Part shown: piece after piece, positions 11,310 to 21,580 of the stretch
Layout: each line of letters opens with the position of its first letter
Position numbering within the stretch: position 1 is the stretch's first letter
NCBI RefSeq assembly: GCF_904849725.1
Contig: NC_058524.1
Location: 505,842,263 to 505,906,262, forward strand
DNA length: 64,000 nucleotides
Reading direction: 5' to 3'
Source of the DNA: Hordeum vulgare subsp. vulgare
Lineage: Eukaryota; Streptophyta; Magnoliopsida; Poales; Poaceae
Program-made: the position numbers and the translations under genes
Notes under the pieces: generated by a model
Database searches by the model: none
Told to the model about the DNA's origin: nothing
Seen by the model: the letters and a program-made list of their open reading frames with translations, nothing else

Positions 11310-11889
11310 TGACGGGGATATACCCCTAGGGTAGGGTCATAGGTCTGACCAATACGTCCTACCCAAGGGCACCTCATTATTAGTTTAAGGACTACAAGGG
11401 AAATTCCTACTGGATCGTGACAACATCTAATCCACTCAGTACGGATCCACTCAGACAAGTACATTCCATCCACTCGGATGACAGTCAACCACTCGGCCGT
11501 ATGACTCACTCGGTCATGCAAATACCAACAGTCGGCAAGACATCTGTAGTAGGCTGACATTATGGCATCAATGCCCCATATTGTAACATAAGAGGTGAGG
11601 AGGTGGCGCACTCTATATAAGCCACCCCCTCCACATAGCTAGGGACATCTTCTTCTTCGTCTCCCCTTGCGGGCTCATTCCTTCCCTGGAGCTCTGGCTC
11701 TCTCCATACCATGTAACTCATGTCCATGACATATAAAATAAAGCCTCTCCGGAGCACGAGACGTAGGGTTGTTATCTCCACTGTGAGAGGCCTGAACTCG
11801 CTAAAACCACCGTGTCACCCATGTGCATCTTGATAGATCATGCTCCGTTATCCTACCCTCTTTCTATTGTCGGAATTGTTACCACGACA
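11310..11889 (+). repeat. 3' LTR of element N
   Basis: 580 bp, same ends and TATA box as the 5' LTR; about 15 substitutions separate the two and there is no visible indel. Confidence 0.93.
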
Positions 11890-11910
11890 TTGAGGACAAG
11901 CAAGGCTTTA

Positions 11911-11923
11911 AGCTTGGGGGAGT
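11911..11923 (+). other. Polypurine tract of element A
   Basis: AGCTTGGGGGAGT directly abuts the LTR start TGATACG. The same tract precedes the 3' LTRs of C (19088-19100) and E (38880-38892, minus strand). Confidence 0.85.
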
Positions 11924-13314
11924 TGATACGCCTCCGTCGTATCTACTTTTCCGAACTCTTTTGCCCTTGTTTTGGACTCTAATTTGCATGATTTGAATGA
12001 AACTAACCCGGACTAACGCTGTTTTCAGCAGAATTGCCATGTTGTTGTTTTTGTGCAGAAATAAAAGTTCTCAGAATGACGTGAAAATTTACGAGGAAGT
12101 TTTATGGAATATATGAAAAATACCTGCGCAAAGATCCACCGGAGGAGGTGAGCCAGTGGGCCACAAGCCCAGGAGGCGCGGCCACCCCCTGGCCGCGCCT
12201 ACCAGGCTTGTGGGTCCCACGTTGCTCCACCGCCTCCAATCTCAGCTCTATTTAGTCCGTCTCGCTCGGAAAAAAAATTAAGGAGAAGAGTTCATCGCAT
12301 TTTACTATACGGAGGCGCCGCCACCTCCTGTTCTTCACCTGGAGGGCATATCTGGAGTCCGTTTTGGGCTCCGGAGAGGGGAGATCGTCGCCATCGTCAT
12401 CATCAACCTTCCTTCATCGCCAATTCCATGATGCTCTTCACCGTTCGTGAGTAATCTCATTGTAGGCTTGCTGGACGGTGATGGGTTGGGTGAGATCTAT
12501 CATGTAACCGAGTTAGTTTTGACGGGGATTGATCCCTAGTATCCACTATGTTCTGAGATTGATGTTGCTACTACTTTTCCATGCTTAATGCTTGTCACTA
12601 GGGCCCGAGTGCCATGATTTTAGATTGAACCTATTATGTTGTCGCCAATATATGTGTGTTTTAGATCCTATCTTGCAAGTTGTAGTCACCTACTATGTTT
12701 TATGACCCGGCAACCCCGGAGTGACAATAGCCGTAACCACTCCCGGAGATGACCATAGTATGAGGAGTTCATGTATTCACCAAGTGCTAATGCGTTGGTC
12801 TGGTTCTTTATTAAAAGGAGAACCTTAATATCCCGTAGTTTCCATTAGGACCCCGCTGCCACGGGAGGGATGGACAATAAATTTCATGCAAGTTCTTTTC
12901 CCTAAGCACGTATGACTACATACGGAATACATGCTTACATTAGATTGACGAACTGGAGCTAGTTACTTATCTCTCCGTGTTATAGATGTTGCATGATGAA
13001 TCACATCTGGCATAATCATCCGTCACCGATCCAATGCCTACGAGTCTTTTACTACTGGTCCTTGCTACGTTACTTTGCTGCTACTGCTGTCACTGCTGCT
13101 ACTGTTACTCTGTTGCTACTGTTGTTACTTTGCTCCTACTTGTTACGGTTGCTACTGCTGCTATCACCCTACTTTGCTACTGATACTTTGCTGCAGATAC
13201 TAAATCTTTCAGGTGTGGTTGAATTGACAACTCAGGTGCTAATACTTGAGAATATTCTTTTGCTTCCCCTCGAGTCGAATCAATAAATTTGGGTTGAATA
13301 CTCTACCCTCGAAA
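11924..13314 (+). repeat. 3' LTR of element A, 3' end missing
   Basis: It starts TGATACGCCTCC and aligns with element E's LTRs as far as GAATACTCTACCCTCGAAA, then stops. About 160-260 bp of U5 end are lost. The hairpin lies at 12155-12220, upstream of a TATA-like CTATTTAG near 12247. A GTGAGT donor-like site is near 12449. A CTG/TACTG-rich minisatellite occupies about 13055-13190. Confidence 0.87.
12155..12220 (+). repeat. U3 hairpin in the LTR of element A
   Basis: Outer arms CCACAAGCC and GGCTTGTGG; inner arms GGCGCGGCCA and TGGCCGCGCC around CCCCC. The inner arms pair perfectly over ten bases. It lies just upstream of the putative TATA box. Confidence 0.87.
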
Positions 13315-13323
13315 TATTGAATA

Positions 13324-13451
13324 CTCTCCCTCTTCATGTAAACCTTGCAAAATAAGAGAGAAAAGGCATAAGTATTGTACCGTGAAGTGTAATAACAGCC
13401 CATAAAGCGATAAATATCAACATGAAAGCATGATGCAAAATGGACGTATCA
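13324..13451 (-). repeat. B: inverted LTR tip of the C family
   Basis: The reverse complement reads TGATACGTCCATTTTGCATC... and matches the first about 128 bp of element C's LTR (19101 onward). It faces away from element C and is fused to C's protease remnant with no polypurine tract between. At its other side the A LTR and this fragment share the words GAATACTCT and CCCTC, so the joint may have formed at short homology. Confidence 0.8.
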
Positions 13452-16400
13452 CCACCCAAGATAGCTTTTGTCCCATCATCTTTGGCAGACCCTTCCTCAA
13501 TACCGTTAATGCTCATATTGACTATGAGAAGCAAACTGTCACTGTTGGCTTTGAAGGTGTGTCACATGAGTTCAATTTCTTCAAGTTTGGTAGACAACCT
13601 CATTAAAAAGAGTTGCCTAGTAAGGATGAAATTATTGCCTTAGCTTCGATTGTCGTGCCTCCTACTGATCCTTTAGAGCAATACCTGCTTGAGCATGAAA
13701 ATGATATGCATATGGATGAAAGGGATGAGATAGATAGAGTTGTCTTAGAACAATATCCTATCCTTAAGAATAATTTGCGTGTTGAACTGCTTGGAGATCC
13801 ACCCCCACCCAAGGGTGATCCTGTGTTCGAGCTTAAATAGTTGCCAGATACTCTTAAGTATGCTTATCTTGATGAAAAAGAGACATATCCTGTTATTATT
13901 AGTGCTAGCCTCTCAGAGCATGAAGAAAAGAAGTTACTAAAAACTCTGACGAAGCACCGTGCTACTATTGGATATACTCTTGATGATCTTAAGGGCATTA
14001 GTCCCACTCTATGCCAGCACAAGATTAAAACCGATCCTGATTCCAAACCAGTTGCTGATCATCAAAAGAGATTAAATCCTAAGATGAAAGAGGTAGTAAG
14101 AAAAGAAATACTGAAGCTCCTAGAAGCAGGTATTATCTATCCTGTTGCTCATAGTGATTGGGTAAGTCTAGTACATTGCGTACCTAATGATAAGGATGAA
14201 TTGATCCCACACAGGATTATTACTGGCTATAGGATGGTGATTGAGTTTAGGAAATTGAATAAAGCCACTAGGAAAGATCATTACCCTTTGCCTTTTATCG
14301 ACCAAATGCTAGAAAGACTGTCTAAACACACACACTTCTGCTTTCTAGACGGTTATTCTGGTTTCTCCCAAATACCTGTTGCACAATCTGATCAGGAGAA
14401 AACCACTTTCACCTGCCCTTTCGGTACCTTTGCTTACAGACGTATGCTTTTTGGCTTATGTAATGCACCTCCTACCTTTCAAAGATGTATGGTGGCTATA
14501 TTCTCTAACTTATGTGAAAAGATTGTTGAGGTCTTCATGGATGACTTCTCCGTTTACGGGTCTTCTTTTGACGATTGCCTCAGCAACCTTGATCGAGTCT
14601 TGCAGAGATGTAAAGACACCAATCTTGTCTTGAATTGGGAGAAGTGCCACTTTATGGTTAATGAAGGCATCGTCATAGGACATAAAATTTCTGAAAGAGG
14701 TATTGAAGTCGATAATGCTAAGGTTGATGCAATCGAAAAAATGCCATAACCCATAGATATCAAAGGTATAAGAAGTTTCCTTGGTCATGCTGGTTTCTAT
14801 AGGAGGTTCATTAAAGACTTCTCTAAGATTTCGATGCCTCTTACCAATCTATTGCAAAAGGATATTCCTTTTGTTTTTGACGATGATTGTGAGGAAGCCT
14901 TCGAAATACTTAAGAAGGCTTTGATAACTGCACCTATTGTTCAACCACCTGATTGGAACTTACCTTTTGAAATCATGTGTGATGCTAGTGATTATGCTGT
15001 TGGTGCTGTCCTAGGGCAAAGAGTTGATAAGAAGTTGAAGGTTATTCACTATGCTAGTAAAACTTTGGACAGTGCCCAAAGAAACTATGCTACTACGGAA
15101 AAGGAATTTTTAGCATTAGTGTTTGCATGTGAAAAGTTCAGGTCTTACATAGTTGATTCCAAATTCACTATTCACACTGATCACGCTTCTATTAAGTACC
15201 TCATGGAGAAGAAAGACGCTAAACCTAGACTTATCGGATGGGTTCTCTTGCTACAAGAATTTGATTTGCACGTTGTCGATAGGAAGGGTGCTGATAACCC
15301 CGTAGCAGATAACTTGTCTAGGTTGGAGAATGTTCTTGATGACGCACAACCTATTGATGATAGCTTTCCTCATGAGCAATTTAATGTCATCAATACTTCA
15401 CGTAGTGCACCGTGGTATGCTGATTATGCAAACTATATCGTTGCCAAATATATACCACCTAGTTTCACTTACCAGCGAAAGAAGAAATTCTTCTTTGACT
15501 TGAGACATTACTTTTGTGATGATCCTCACCTTTATAAGGAAGGAGTAGATGGTGTTATTAGACATTGTGTACCTGGACATGAACAGGGACAGATCCTACA
15601 GAAGTGTCACTCCAAGGCCTACGGAGGACACCATGCGGGAGATAGAACTGCACACAAGGCATTGCAATCAGGTTTCTATTGGCCCACTCTCTTCAAGGAT
15701 GCCCGTAAGTTTGTCTTGTCATGTGACGTATGTCAAAGAATAGGTAATATCGGTAAACGTCAGGAAATGCCTATGAATTATTCACTTGTCATTGAACCAT
15801 TTGATGTTTGGGGCTTTGATTATATGGGACCTTTTCCAAAATCCAACGGGTATACTCATAGCCTAGTTGCTTTTGATTACGTTACTAAGTGGGTAGAAGC
15901 TATCCCGACTAGTAGTGCTGATCACAACACCTCTATCAGGATGCTTAAAGAAGTTATTTTCCCTAGATTTGGAGTCCCTAGATATCTAATGACCGAGGGT
16001 GGTTCACATTTCATTCATGGTGCTTTCCGTAAAACACTTGCTATGTCAACCATAGAATTGCGTCTCCCTATCACCCTCAGTCGAGTGGTCAAGTAGATCT
16101 AAGCAATAGAGAGATTAAACTAATTCTGCAAAAGAGAGTCAATAGGTCTAGAAAGAATTGGTCTAAGAAGCTCGATGATGCACTGTGGGCTTATAGAACT
16201 GCCTATAAGAATCCCTTAGGCATCTCTCCGTACAAAATGGTGGACGGTAAAGCATGTCATTTACGTCTTGAGCTAGAGCACAAGGCTTATTGGGCAATCC
16301 AAGAGCTGAACTTTGATTTCAAACTTGCTGGTGAGAAGAGGTTATTTGATATTAGCTAGCTTGATGAATGGAGAACTCAGGCATATGAAAATGCCAAGTT

Positions 16401-16641
16401 GTTCAAAGAAAAGGTTAAGAGGTGGCATGATAAAAGGATACAAAAGCGTGCGTTCAATGTAGGTGATTATGTCTTGCTATATAATTCTCGTTTAAGCTTT
16501 TTTGCACGCAAGCTTCTCTCCTAGTGGGAAGGTCCTTACATTGTTGAGGAAGTATATCGTTCTGGTGCCATCAAGATCAACAACATGGAAGGTAATTTTC
16601 TGAGAGTTGTAAATGGGCAAAGAATCAAGCATTATATCTGA
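13452..16641 (+). pseudogene. Decayed pol of element C: protease end, RT, RNase H, integrase
   Basis: This encoded the enzymes that copy and integrate a Ty3/Gypsy element. The protease remnant keeps FGRPFLNTVNAHIDYEKQ near 13480. RT spans about 13990-14770, with the catalytic FMDD at 14534-14545. RNase H spans about 14960-15340, with DAS near 14990 and the TDHASIKYL motif near 15180. Integrase has its HHCC zinc-binding segment at about 15605-15745, then core residues WGFDYMGPF near 15810. The second catalytic Asp of the core, expected in SDGGSHF, reads TEGGSHF, so GAG at 15995-15997 replaces the Asp codon. In-frame stops sit near 13602, 13838 and 14747, and the integrase end is frame-shifted after about 16060. 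VNGQRIKHYI followed by a stop at 16639-16641 marks the original end. Confidence 0.9.
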
Positions 16642-17075
16642 GGTACTCCCATAAATGTTGAAAGCAATGTTATCAATACCATAACTCCGGAGGAGTACAT
16701 AAGGGATATTTATCAACCTGTTTTAGACTCCGAAAAGGAAGAGGTATGTGATTCAGTAAGTAAACAGACTCCAAAACTTTTCGAGTAGGAATTTTTCTCC
16801 GTTTTGGAATTGTTGAAAAATAGAAAAAATTGAAGTAGGCGATTCAGTAAGCGCACGAGGAGGCGACAAGCCTGCCAGGCGCGGGCCACCCCCTGGCCGC
16901 GCCTGGGGGGCTTGTGGCCACCTCGTGTGCCTCCCGGACTCCGTTTTCTTGCGGAGTACTCCTTGTGGTCAGAAAAAAAATCATTATATATTCTCCCGAA
17001 AGGTCTGATCCTCGTATCACGCAAATTTCCTCTATTTTCATTTCGAGCCTGTTTCTGCTGGAGATCTAGATCGCT
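16642..17075 (+). other. Spacer between pol and the last ORF of element C, with LTR-like module
   Basis: No ORF is supported. The segment from about 16770 to 16990 repeats the layout of C's own U3 (19250-19480): an AAAAATA-rich stretch, the hairpin, a CTCCCGG-type stretch, then an A-run. The small ORF starts 150 bp after the hairpin. Confidence 0.6.
16857..16924 (+). repeat. Internal copy of the U3 hairpin (element C)
   Basis: Outer arms GAGGAGGCGACAAGCC and GGCTTGTGGCCACCTC; inner arms GGCGCGGGCCA and TGGCCGCGCC. Its LTR counterpart is at 19361-19428. Confidence 0.8.
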
Positions 17076-17423
17076 ATGGCGTCCCCAAAAGCTCCAAAGG
17101 ACAAGATCTTCGAGAATGTCATCAATCCCTACCTCGCGGGAGTGCTGCAACACCCTCAATCTATCGAGATGCGTGAGGGGATGTTGCACATCCGTGATGT
17201 TGAGGGGCCCAAGAAGACCGGAAGCATGGAGGCGAGGCTCGAAGCAATGGAGCAACAAGTCTTCAAGTGCCAAGGGATGGTGGAGCATGGACTCAACGCC
17301 AACCACATGATGATCACAGAGTTCACCAACAAACACAAGATCGATGCCAATGACATCGGGAAGCACCTCTCTAGGCTCTATGACAGAATTCATCACCTCC
17401 AAGCCAAGATCTATGACCTGTAG
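17076..17423 (+). CDS. Small 3' ORF of element C (115 aa), function unknown
   Basis: An open frame of 115 codons begins MASPKAPKDKIFENVINPY and ends RIHHLQAKIYDL. I recognise no catalytic motif. The middle and C-terminus (from about residue 50) are rich in Glu, Lys, Met, Leu and His, with spacing compatible with a coiled coil. It lies where plant Gypsy elements often keep an extra 3' ORF, in the same place relative to the LTR-like hairpin as ORF2 of A and E, but shows no sequence similarity to them that I can see. It is intact while pol upstream is broken, which for a short frame may be chance. It could instead be the start of a longer product, since the following sequence has several stops. 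Confidence 0.5.
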   Translation: MASPKAPKDKIFENVINPYLAGVLQHPQSIEMREGMLHIRDVEGPKKTGSMEARLEAMEQQVFKCQGMVEHGLNANHMMITEFTNKHKIDANDIGKHLSRLYDRIHHLQAKIYDL

Positions 17424-19087
17424 AACAAAAACTGTGAGTATGAGTATAGATTTAAATCAATACGGTCATCTTTCCATGATGGAGCACCTATGCCTTGGAA
17501 GACGGAGGATCAAACCCATGTTGCAACAACTCCACCACCATCACCTCCAAAGGAAGACAACTAAAGACGGGTATGGGCAATCCCCTTAGCTTGTGCCAAG
17601 CTTGGGGGAGTTGTCCCGGTATCGTATCACCATCACATCTTTTGCCTTTACCTTTGTTTTAGTTCATTCCTTTTTGGTTTTATCTTTCTCTAGTAGAATA
17701 AATGGTCTTAGTGTTTTAGGCTTGAGTTTTGCTTTGTGTCACCCCCGATGTATTCGAGCTCGTGAGCCATATAATAAAGAGTGTCTTAGTTAAGGGCCTT
17801 GCCTCATGCCATGATCAAGAGAATGAAAAGAACAAAAGCATGAAAGATCATGTAATGATCTTATGGGAAGCGATGGCTTCACATATAAAAAGAATGTTGA
17901 TTGAAACTTGTTGAGGGTAGAAAAATGTAGACCTTGGTCATTATTGCAATTAATAGGAGGTGATAAAGAAGGAGAGGTTCACATATAAATATATCATCTT
18001 TAACACCATCTATGATTGTGAACACTCACTAAACTATTACATGCTTAGAAGTAGATGTTGGACAAGGAAGACAACATAATGAATTGTGTTTGCTTGGTTA
18101 CGAACAATGTTATATGACTAGAGATCCCTTAGCATGTGACGATTGCTTCCACCTCATATTAGACAAACCTCCCGCACCAAGTAGAGATACTACTTGTGCA
18201 TCCATAAAACCTTCAACCCAGTTTTGCCATGAGAGCCCACCATACCTACCTATGGATTGAATAAGATCCCTCAAGTAAGTTGTCATCGGTGCAAGCAATG
18301 AAAATTGCTCCCTAATACGTATGATCTATTAGTGTGTGGAAAATAAGCTTTGTACGAACCTGTGATGAGGAAGACATAAAAGCGACAGACTGCATAATAA
18401 AGTTCTTTATCACAGGAGGCAATATAAAGTGACGGTCTTTCGCACTAAGAGGACACACATCCAAACCTCAAAAGCGCATGACAACCTCTGCTTCACTCTG
18501 CGAAGGGCCTATCTTGTACCTTTACTTTTTGCCCTTGAAAGAGTCATGGTGATCTTCACCAATTCCTTATTTCGCCTTTATCTTGGCTGACGTCATATGC
18601 TTGGGAAAGATGTGTATTCATATGTCAACTTGGAAGTAAGTATTCATGAATTATTATTGTTGACATTACCCTTGAGGTAAGTGGTTGGTAGGCGAAACTA
18701 TAAGCCCCTATCTTTCTCTGTGTCCGACTGAAACTTTGATCTCATGAGTACCACGTGAGTTGTAGCAATTGTAGAAGACAAAAGGATGATTGAGTATGTG
18801 TATTTGCTTTACACACTCTTATTTGACTCTTTCCGATGTTGTGATAAATTTCAATTGCTTCAATGACTAAAGGCTATCGGTTGTTAATTCTCGGTAAGGT
18901 TCTTGGTCCATACTTTACTTTGTGAAGGAATTATCACTTTAGCATAAGAGATGATATGATGATATTGCTGTTCCGACTATGATCATGATGCCTGCATGTC
19001 CGTATTTTGTTTTGTCGACACCTCTCTCTCTAAACATGTGGGGATATTTATTGATCTCGGCTTTCGCTTGAGGACAAGTGAGGTCTA
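17424..19087 (+). other. Non-coding 3' region of element C
   Basis: No ORF with recognisable content. It ends with 'gaggacaagtgaggtctaagcttgggggagt'-type sequence, which resembles the end of the A/E internal region (GAGGACAAGCAAGG), so the two families share their 3' internal terminus. Confidence 0.6.
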
Positions 19088-19100
19088 AGCTTGGGGGAGT
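19088..19100 (+). other. Polypurine tract of element C
   Basis: AAGCTTGGGGGAG followed by T and the LTR start TGGTACG. Confidence 0.8.
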
Positions 19101-20610
19101 TGGTACGTCAATTTTGCATCATGCTTTCATGTTGATATTTATTGCTTTATGGGCTGTTATTACACTTCACGGTACAATACTTATGCCTTTTCTCTCTTAT
19201 TTTGCAAAGTTTACATGAAGAGGGAGAATGTCGGCAGCTGAAAAAGGAGCAAGTTTGAGATACCTATTCTGCGCAACTCCAAAAGCCGTGAAAATCAACG
19301 AGGATTTTTTTTGGGATTTATAAAAAATACTGGGCCGAAGAAGTACCAGAGGGGAGCCAGTAGGAGGCCACAAGCCTGCTAGGCGCGGCGTCCCCCTGGT
19401 CGCGCCTAAGGGGCTTGTGGGCTCCCACTTGGCCCTCTGGCCCCCCTCTTTTGCTACAAGAAGGGTTTCGTTCCAGAAAAAATCAACAGGAGACTTTTCG
19501 AAGGATTCGCCGCCGCCACAAGGCGGAACTTGAGCAGAACCAATCTAGAGCTCCGACAGGACGATCCTGCCGGGGAAACTTCCCTCCCGGAGGGGGAAAT
19601 CGTCTCCATCATCATCACCAACACTCCTCTCATTGGAGGGGACTCATCACCATCAACATCTTCATCAGCACCATCTCATCTCCAAACCCTAGTTCATCTC
19701 TTGTAACCAATCTCCGTCTCACGACTCCGATTGGTACTTGTAAGGTTGCTAGTAGTGTTAATTACTCTTTGTAGTTGATGCTAGTTGGATTACTTGGTGG
19801 AAGATTATATGTTCAGATCTTTGATGCTACACATGACCTCTTTGGTCATGCATATTATTATGCTTTGTGAGTAGTTACTTTTGTTCCTGAGGACATGTGA
19901 TAAGTCATGCTATAAGTAGTCATGTGAATTTGGTATTCGTTCGATATTTTGATGTGTTGTATGTTGTTTTTCCTCTAGTGGTGTTATGTGAACATCGACT
20001 ACATAACACTTCACCATTATTTGGGACTAGAGGAAGATATTGGGAAGTAGTAAGTAGATGATGGGTTGCTAGAGTGACAGAAGCTTAAACCCTAGTTTAT
20101 GCGTTGCTTCGTAAGGGGCTGATTTGGATCCACTAGTTTAATGCTATGGTTAGACTTTGTCTTAATTCTTCTTTCGTAGTTGCGAATGCTTGCGAGAGGG
20201 GTTAATCATAAGTGGGATGCTTGTCCAAGTAAGGGCAATACCCAAGCGACGGTCCACCCACATATCAAACTATCAAAGTAGCGAACGCGAATCATATGAA
20301 CATGATGAAAACTAGCTTGACAGAAATTCCCATGTGTCCTCGGGGGTGTTTTACCTCCTATAAGACTTTGTCCAGGCTTGTCCCTTGCTACAAAAGGGAT
20401 TGGACCACTTTGCTGCACCGTTGTTACTTTTGTTACTTGCTACTTGCTACGAATCATCTCACCACACAACTACTTGTTACCGATAATTTCAGTGCTTGCA
20501 GATATTACGTTGCTGAAAACCACTTGTCATATCCTTCTGCTCCTCGTTGGGTTCGACACTCTTACTTATCGATAGGACTACGCTAGATCCCCTATACTTG
20601 TGGGTCATCA
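19101..20610 (+). repeat. 3' LTR of element C (1,510 bp)
   Basis: It runs from TGGTACGTCAATTTTGCATC to ...CTTGTGGGTCATCA. The end is confirmed by copy J at 63322, which starts inverted with TGATGACCCACAAG. The U3 hairpin is at 19361-19428. The second base pair of the 5' tip differs from the TGATACG of fragment B. Confidence 0.87.
19361..19428 (+). repeat. U3 hairpin in the LTR of element C
   Basis: Outer arms GGCCACAAGCC and GGCTTGTGGGC; inner arms AGGCGCGGC and TCGCGCCT around a C-rich loop. Confidence 0.8.
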
Positions 20611-21580
20611 TCGGGTTAGATATTCCGCACCCTAACTTGGCGGCAGAAAATGGCTACAGCGGGTACGGAGGGTGGATGTCCGCGTGTGGCATGAGTACGG
20701 GGACGAGGATGTCAAGGCATTGAAGCTCTTCCTCATCAGCGATGATGATTTCCAGCGGCGGTGCTACGTCTAGGCTTTGAGCGGTGAGAAGTGTGATCGA
20801 GAGGAAGAGAGTAACTGGGGGAGTGAAGCAGGTTTTTATAGCCGAGGTGAAAACGGTCCGCCCCGAAGATTTCGGACCAAACTGCCCCTGACTCTTCCTC
20901 TCCGCTCGACATGTGTCACCTACTCATTAAGCGGTGGCGTTAGTGGGAGATCGTGGTTATCCACACGTGGGTAGTCCGAGCGGTTTGAGCGGCAATGGCC
21001 AAAAATTTTGATAAAATTTTGAGGATTATTTTGCAAGTTCTTTAGCTAACAAGGACTCGGTGAAGACTTTGAACGGATTTCAAATAGTACGCATATGAAG
21101 AATTTGAGAACAGACTGGGTTGAGCTTAGCATAGATGGGGAACATGTCTGATCACATTCACTTAGAATAAAAACCAACATGAAGACTTAGCAATAAGTGA
21201 ATGCTATTGAGGACTTTGAAAGCTCACTAATAAGTATATAGTAAATGAAGAGAACATTTTGAAAAGTTTGAAGAATTTGAATTTTTTGAGAAATTTGCAA
21301 ACTTGACGATTATTTGATAATGTGGAGAAATTGAAGATTTGAGGAATTTGCAAAAATCTCAACTTTGAAGAATTTCAACTTGGGTTGGTGGCGTAACCCA
21401 CCATATAAGAATGATGATTTCAGACACCGCGTACAATTGTTGTAGGGTCCTAAGAATAAAATTCTTCATTAATTTATTCACACTCAGAGTGTTATTCTTC
21501 ATTAATTGAAGAAAAACGTTACTTCGTGTGTTGCGCATCTAAGTAATCAATTTTGCATAAGTGTTAGGATGTGTGTCCTT
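20611..21580 (-). promoter_or_regulatory. 3' non-coding region of element D with a promoter-like segment
   Basis: On the minus strand, after the pol stop, a long AT-rich stretch with repeated GAAGAATTTG-type words leads to a G-box (CACGTG, 20964-20969, inside CCACGTGTGG). About 123 bp further on is CTATAAAAA (complement of 20833-20841). The sequence downstream of that is GC-richer and resembles a 5' leader, with ATGs from about 20745, but no long ORF follows before the break at 20611. The promoter reading is inference. Confidence 0.4.

Larger units (their letters stand above)
5900..11889 (+). mobile_element. Element N: complete gene-less LTR retrotransposon (5,990 bp) made of tandem arrays
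   Basis: The element starts TGACGGGG and ends CACGACA, and is flanked by the 5-bp duplication TTGAG (5895-5899 and 11890-11894). Its two 580-bp LTRs differ at about 15 positions by eye (about 2.6%). A primer-binding-site-like sequence follows the 5' LTR and a short purine tract precedes the 3' LTR. No gag, protease, RT or integrase signature was found in any frame. The interior is three tandem arrays (37-, 46- and 69-bp units) plus unique spacers rich in ACTCGG. It is a non-autonomous element that must be mobilised in trans. I do not recognise the family name. Confidence 0.93.
1..13314 (+). mobile_element. Element A: Athila-like Gypsy retrotransposon lacking pol, 5' part outside the window
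   Basis: The internal region enters the window inside gag and runs through gag-protease, a spacer with a hairpin, a second ORF, a long non-coding 3' region, a polypurine tract and a truncated 3' LTR. It is split by element N (5900-11889): the 3' sequence stops at TTGAG (5895-5899) and resumes at TTGAG (11890-11894). Element E (minus strand) is a complete relative with the same gene order, and supplies the boundaries. No reverse transcriptase, RNase H or integrase lies between the second ORF and the LTR in either copy, so the family looks non-autonomous. The 5' LTR is not in view. Confidence 0.88.
13452..20610 (+). mobile_element. Element C: 5'-truncated Gypsy retrotransposon carrying pol
   Basis: The order is protease C-terminus, RT, RNase H, integrase, an LTR-like spacer, a small ORF, a 3' non-coding region, a polypurine tract and an intact 3' LTR. 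The 5' LTR and gag are missing. The 3' LTR ends at 20610 next to element D's 3' region. No target duplication can be assigned because the 5' end is lost. Confidence 0.85.

Noticed and set aside
20741..20974. Plus-strand coding frame at 20777-20974
   Set aside because: Short, no domain, and it overlaps the minus-strand promoter-like segment of element D.
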